Below, piece after piece: positions 63,317 to 64,000 of a DNA stretch of 64,000 nt. The stretch is from Phaeoceros laevis. Its lineage: Eukaryota; Anthocerotophyta; Anthocerotopsida; Notothyladales. Numbering within the stretch: the first letter of the stretch is position 1; each line of letters opens with the position of its first letter. The stretch lies in the NCBI GenBank assembly GCA_049999765.1, contig JBNGIQ010009554.1, positions 1 through 64,000 of the forward strand, given 5' to 3'. The position numbers were made by a program, and so were the translations under genes. Below the pieces are notes generated by a model, which ran no database searches, had not been told where the DNA came from, and saw only the letters and a program-made list of their open reading frames with translations.

Positions 63317-64000
63317 ATGTGCGCCTCTAGCACATTTGGTCTCAACAACAAGGCGGCCACTTTTACAAAGGGAGAAAAATGGAAAATCAACAAAGCTCAG
63401 CCTACCCAGAAACATTACAAACAAATTGCAATGCCACGTGCAACCGGTTTTGAAGAGCAGCTGAGAAAGACGGCATTACAAATTGCCACCAAGGGACGGG
63501 GCATTTTAGCTATGGATGAGTCCAACACTACATCTGGTGTTCGGCTAAAATCGATTGGCCTAGATAACACTGAAACTAACAGATTAGCGTACAGAGAACT
63601 GATTGTCACAACTCCTGGACTTGGAGAGTTCATATCAGGGGCGATACTTTTTGATGAGACACTTCTTCTCCAATCTACAAGTGCCAAAGGAAAGATTGTA
63701 GATATCTTAACGGCTCAAAAAATCCTTCCAGGAGTTCAAGTGGATAAAGGGCTTCAACCTCTCCTTGGCTCCAACAAGGAGTCTTGGTGCCAGGGCCTAG
63801 ACGGGCTTTCAGAAAGATGTGCTACCTATTACCAAGGTGGTGCAAGGTTTGCAAAATGGCGGGCTGTCATTAGCATACCCAGTGGTCCGACTGAATTGGC
63901 AATGGATGAAGCAGCACACGGTCTTGCACGATATGCAGCAATATGTCAGAATAATGGCTTAGTACCGATCGTGGAGCCAGAAATATTGATGGATGGGAGT
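63317..64000 (+). CDS. FBA: Plastid class I fructose-bisphosphate aldolase, 5' part
   Basis: The first 228 codons; the window ends inside the gene. The enzyme joins or splits fructose-1,6-bisphosphate and sedoheptulose-1,7-bisphosphate in the Calvin cycle and glycolysis. The ATG at 63317 is the first after an in-frame TAA. Residues 1-38 (MCASSTFGLNNKAATFTKG) look like a chloroplast transit peptide. The catalytic domain follows: RGILAMDESN, GLDNTETNRLAYR, GAILFDETLL, VDKGLQPLLGS, WCQGLDGL, GARFAKWR and LVPIVEPEIL. The Schiff-base Lys lies beyond the edge. The frame is uninterrupted over 684 nt. A second Met (63431) could start a cytosolic-length product, but it falls at the expected mature N-terminus. 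Confidence 0.9.
   Translation, partial: MCASSTFGLNNKAATFTKGEKWKINKAQPTQKHYKQIAMPRATGFEEQLRKTALQIATKGRGILAMDESNTTSGVRLKSIGLDNTETNRLAYRELIVTTPGLGEFISGAILFDETLLLQSTSAKGKIVDILTAQKILPGVQVDKGLQPLLGSNKESWCQGLDGLSERCATYYQGGARFAKWRAVISIPSGPTELAMDEAAHGLARYAAICQNNGLVPIVEPEILMDGS

Overview
The window looks like nuclear DNA of a vascular spore-bearing plant, most likely a leptosporangiate fern (a lycophyte is the main alternative). The evidence is eukaryotic gene structure with GT-AG introns, four long PLS-class pentatricopeptide-repeat (PPR) genes or gene relics of the kind that is hugely expanded in these plants, two of them carrying the KP-type DYW domain that is associated with lineages performing U-to-C organelle RNA editing, a plant L1-type LINE, and ordinary plant housekeeping genes. 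The species call is inference. There are three runs of N (402-501, 47039-47138, 53655-53664).

Layout. 1-2160: repeat-rich, no gene recognised. 2163-10620 (-): one nearly full-length L1-like LINE whose ORF1 is interrupted and whose ORF2 keeps endonuclease and reverse transcriptase. 10.9-11.06 kb: Ty3/gypsy integrase scrap. 11260-16662 (-): a nine-exon gene, reconstructed here with consistent phases (4290 nt, 1429 aa), joining a CHAT caspase-like protease domain to a C-terminal phloem-protein-2 (PP2, Nictaba-like lectin) domain. 17831-19114 (+): a two-exon gene, divergent from it, whose second half weakly resembles gasdermin-like pore-forming proteins; the 1.17 kb between them holds a perfect 27-bp inverted repeat. 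19312-21280 (-): PPR pseudogene. 22063-24351 (+): PPR gene with a decayed DYW tail. 25653-28402 (-): DYW:KP PPR gene. 29970-30374 (+): AT-hook protein. 32025-33954 (+): neprosin-family gene with one premature stop, followed by a short secreted-protein frame. 35638-36812 (-): orphan 264-aa gene. 37531-38262 (-): peroxisomal enoyl-CoA isomerase. 42147-45422 (+): large DYW:KP PPR gene, the intact partner of the pseudogene at 19-21 kb. 45.4-53.9 kb: AT-rich, repeat-rich, only gene fragments. 53957-56134 (-): GRIP golgin. 56588-60268 (-): tubulin-folding cofactor D. 60402-61879 (+): PrmC/HemK release-factor methyltransferase, sharing a 133-bp divergent promoter with cofactor D. 62300-62809 (+): small basic coiled-coil protein. 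63317-64000 (+): plastid fructose-bisphosphate aldolase, cut by the window edge.

The most interesting local unit is the divergent pair at 11.3-19.1 kb: a CHAT protease fused to a lectin domain next to a candidate pore-forming protein. In bacteria and fungi, proteases encoded beside gasdermin-like proteins cut and activate them, so the pair could be a plant cell-death or defence module; this is a hypothesis that rests on a weak match for the second gene. The second theme is RNA editing: two KP-type DYW proteins with intact zinc-binding residues, plus a decaying PG-type paralog and an inverted-duplicate pseudogene, show active birth and death of editing factors in about 26 kb.
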